Assembly: GCA_018400565.1 (NCBI GenBank)
Contig: JAGYMP010000339.1
Coordinates: 1 to 6,286 of the forward strand
From: Bacilli bacterium
GTDB lineage: Bacteria; Bacillota_I; Bacilli_A; Izemoplasmatales; Hujiaoplasmataceae
Length of the DNA: 6,286 bases
Direction: 5' to 3'
In this document: positions 6,216 through 6,286 of the stretch, piece after piece
Numbering within the stretch: position 1 is the first letter of the stretch
Layout of the letters: the number at the start of each line of letters is the position of its first letter
Notes under the pieces: model-generated
Told to the model about the DNA's origin: nothing
Seen by the model: the letters and a program-made list of their open reading frames with translations, nothing else
Database searches by the model: none
Made by a program: the position numbers and the translations under genes

Positions 6216-6232
6216 AGTTCTTTTAAAGAACT
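6216..6232. promoter_or_regulatory. 17-bp perfect palindrome, candidate operator
   Basis: AGTTCTTT (6216-6223) and AAAGAACT (6225-6232) are exact reverse complements around one central T. It sits between the candidate -10 (6264-6259) and the RBS (6201-6196) of the 91-aa gene, a position where a dimeric repressor could block transcription. The regulator is unknown. Confidence 0.45.
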
Positions 6233-6258
6233 TTTATAATTTGAATTACTGATCATAT

Positions 6259-6264
6259 ATTATA
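6259..6264 (-). promoter_or_regulatory. Candidate -10 for the 91-aa gene
   Basis: A perfect TATAAT lies on the minus strand at 6264-6259, with a predicted start near 6252. The matching -35 would fall at the window edge (about 6282 onward) and no good hexamer is visible there, so the call rests on the -10 alone. Confidence 0.35.
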
Positions 6265-6286
6265 GTCCGTTGACGACGTATTCGGG

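Overview
The window reads as chromosomal DNA of a low-to-moderate GC, Firmicutes/Mollicutes-like bacterium. The signs are A-purine-rich Shine-Dalgarno sites, TATAAT-type sigma-A promoters, a 7TM-GGDEF signalling protein, and TGA used as a true stop while TGG encodes Trp (so not the Mycoplasma code). The host cannot be named from this sequence alone. I see no tRNA, rRNA, CRISPR array, phage gene or intact mobile element.

Layout. (1) Positions 1-1233, minus strand: the first 411 codons of a membrane-bound diguanylate-cyclase-type protein (seven TM helices, PAS-like region, start of GGDEF) that runs off the left edge. (2) Positions 1234-1701: a divergent intergenic region with a sigma-A promoter on each strand, a 50-bp nested inverted-repeat element and a leader of about 200 nt that may encode a 23-aa peptide. 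(3) Positions 1702-5729, plus strand: five closely packed genes. They are an M48/Ste24-type membrane zinc protease (GTG start), a nitrilase-superfamily amidase resembling NIT2 omega-amidase, a small unknown membrane protein, an EamA/DMT transporter and protein-L-isoaspartate O-methyltransferase. A modest hairpin at 4065-4088 may separate the first three from the last two, and a stronger hairpin at 5743-5773 follows the last gene. (4) Positions 5730-6286: a convergent 91-aa helical protein of unknown function on the minus strand, with a palindrome in its leader and a set of three related 10-mers at its 3' end.

How the genes may fit together. Three of the five plus-strand genes belong to families linked to quality control or damage repair: membrane protein proteolysis (M48), metabolite repair or omega-amide hydrolysis (NIT2-like), and isoaspartate protein repair (PIMT). 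This grouping is an inference from gene content and spacing. The individual enzyme families are well supported by catalytic motifs. No clearly new multi-gene system is evident. The least explained parts are the two small unknown proteins, the nested inverted repeat at 1401-1450 and the repeat set at 5885-5938.
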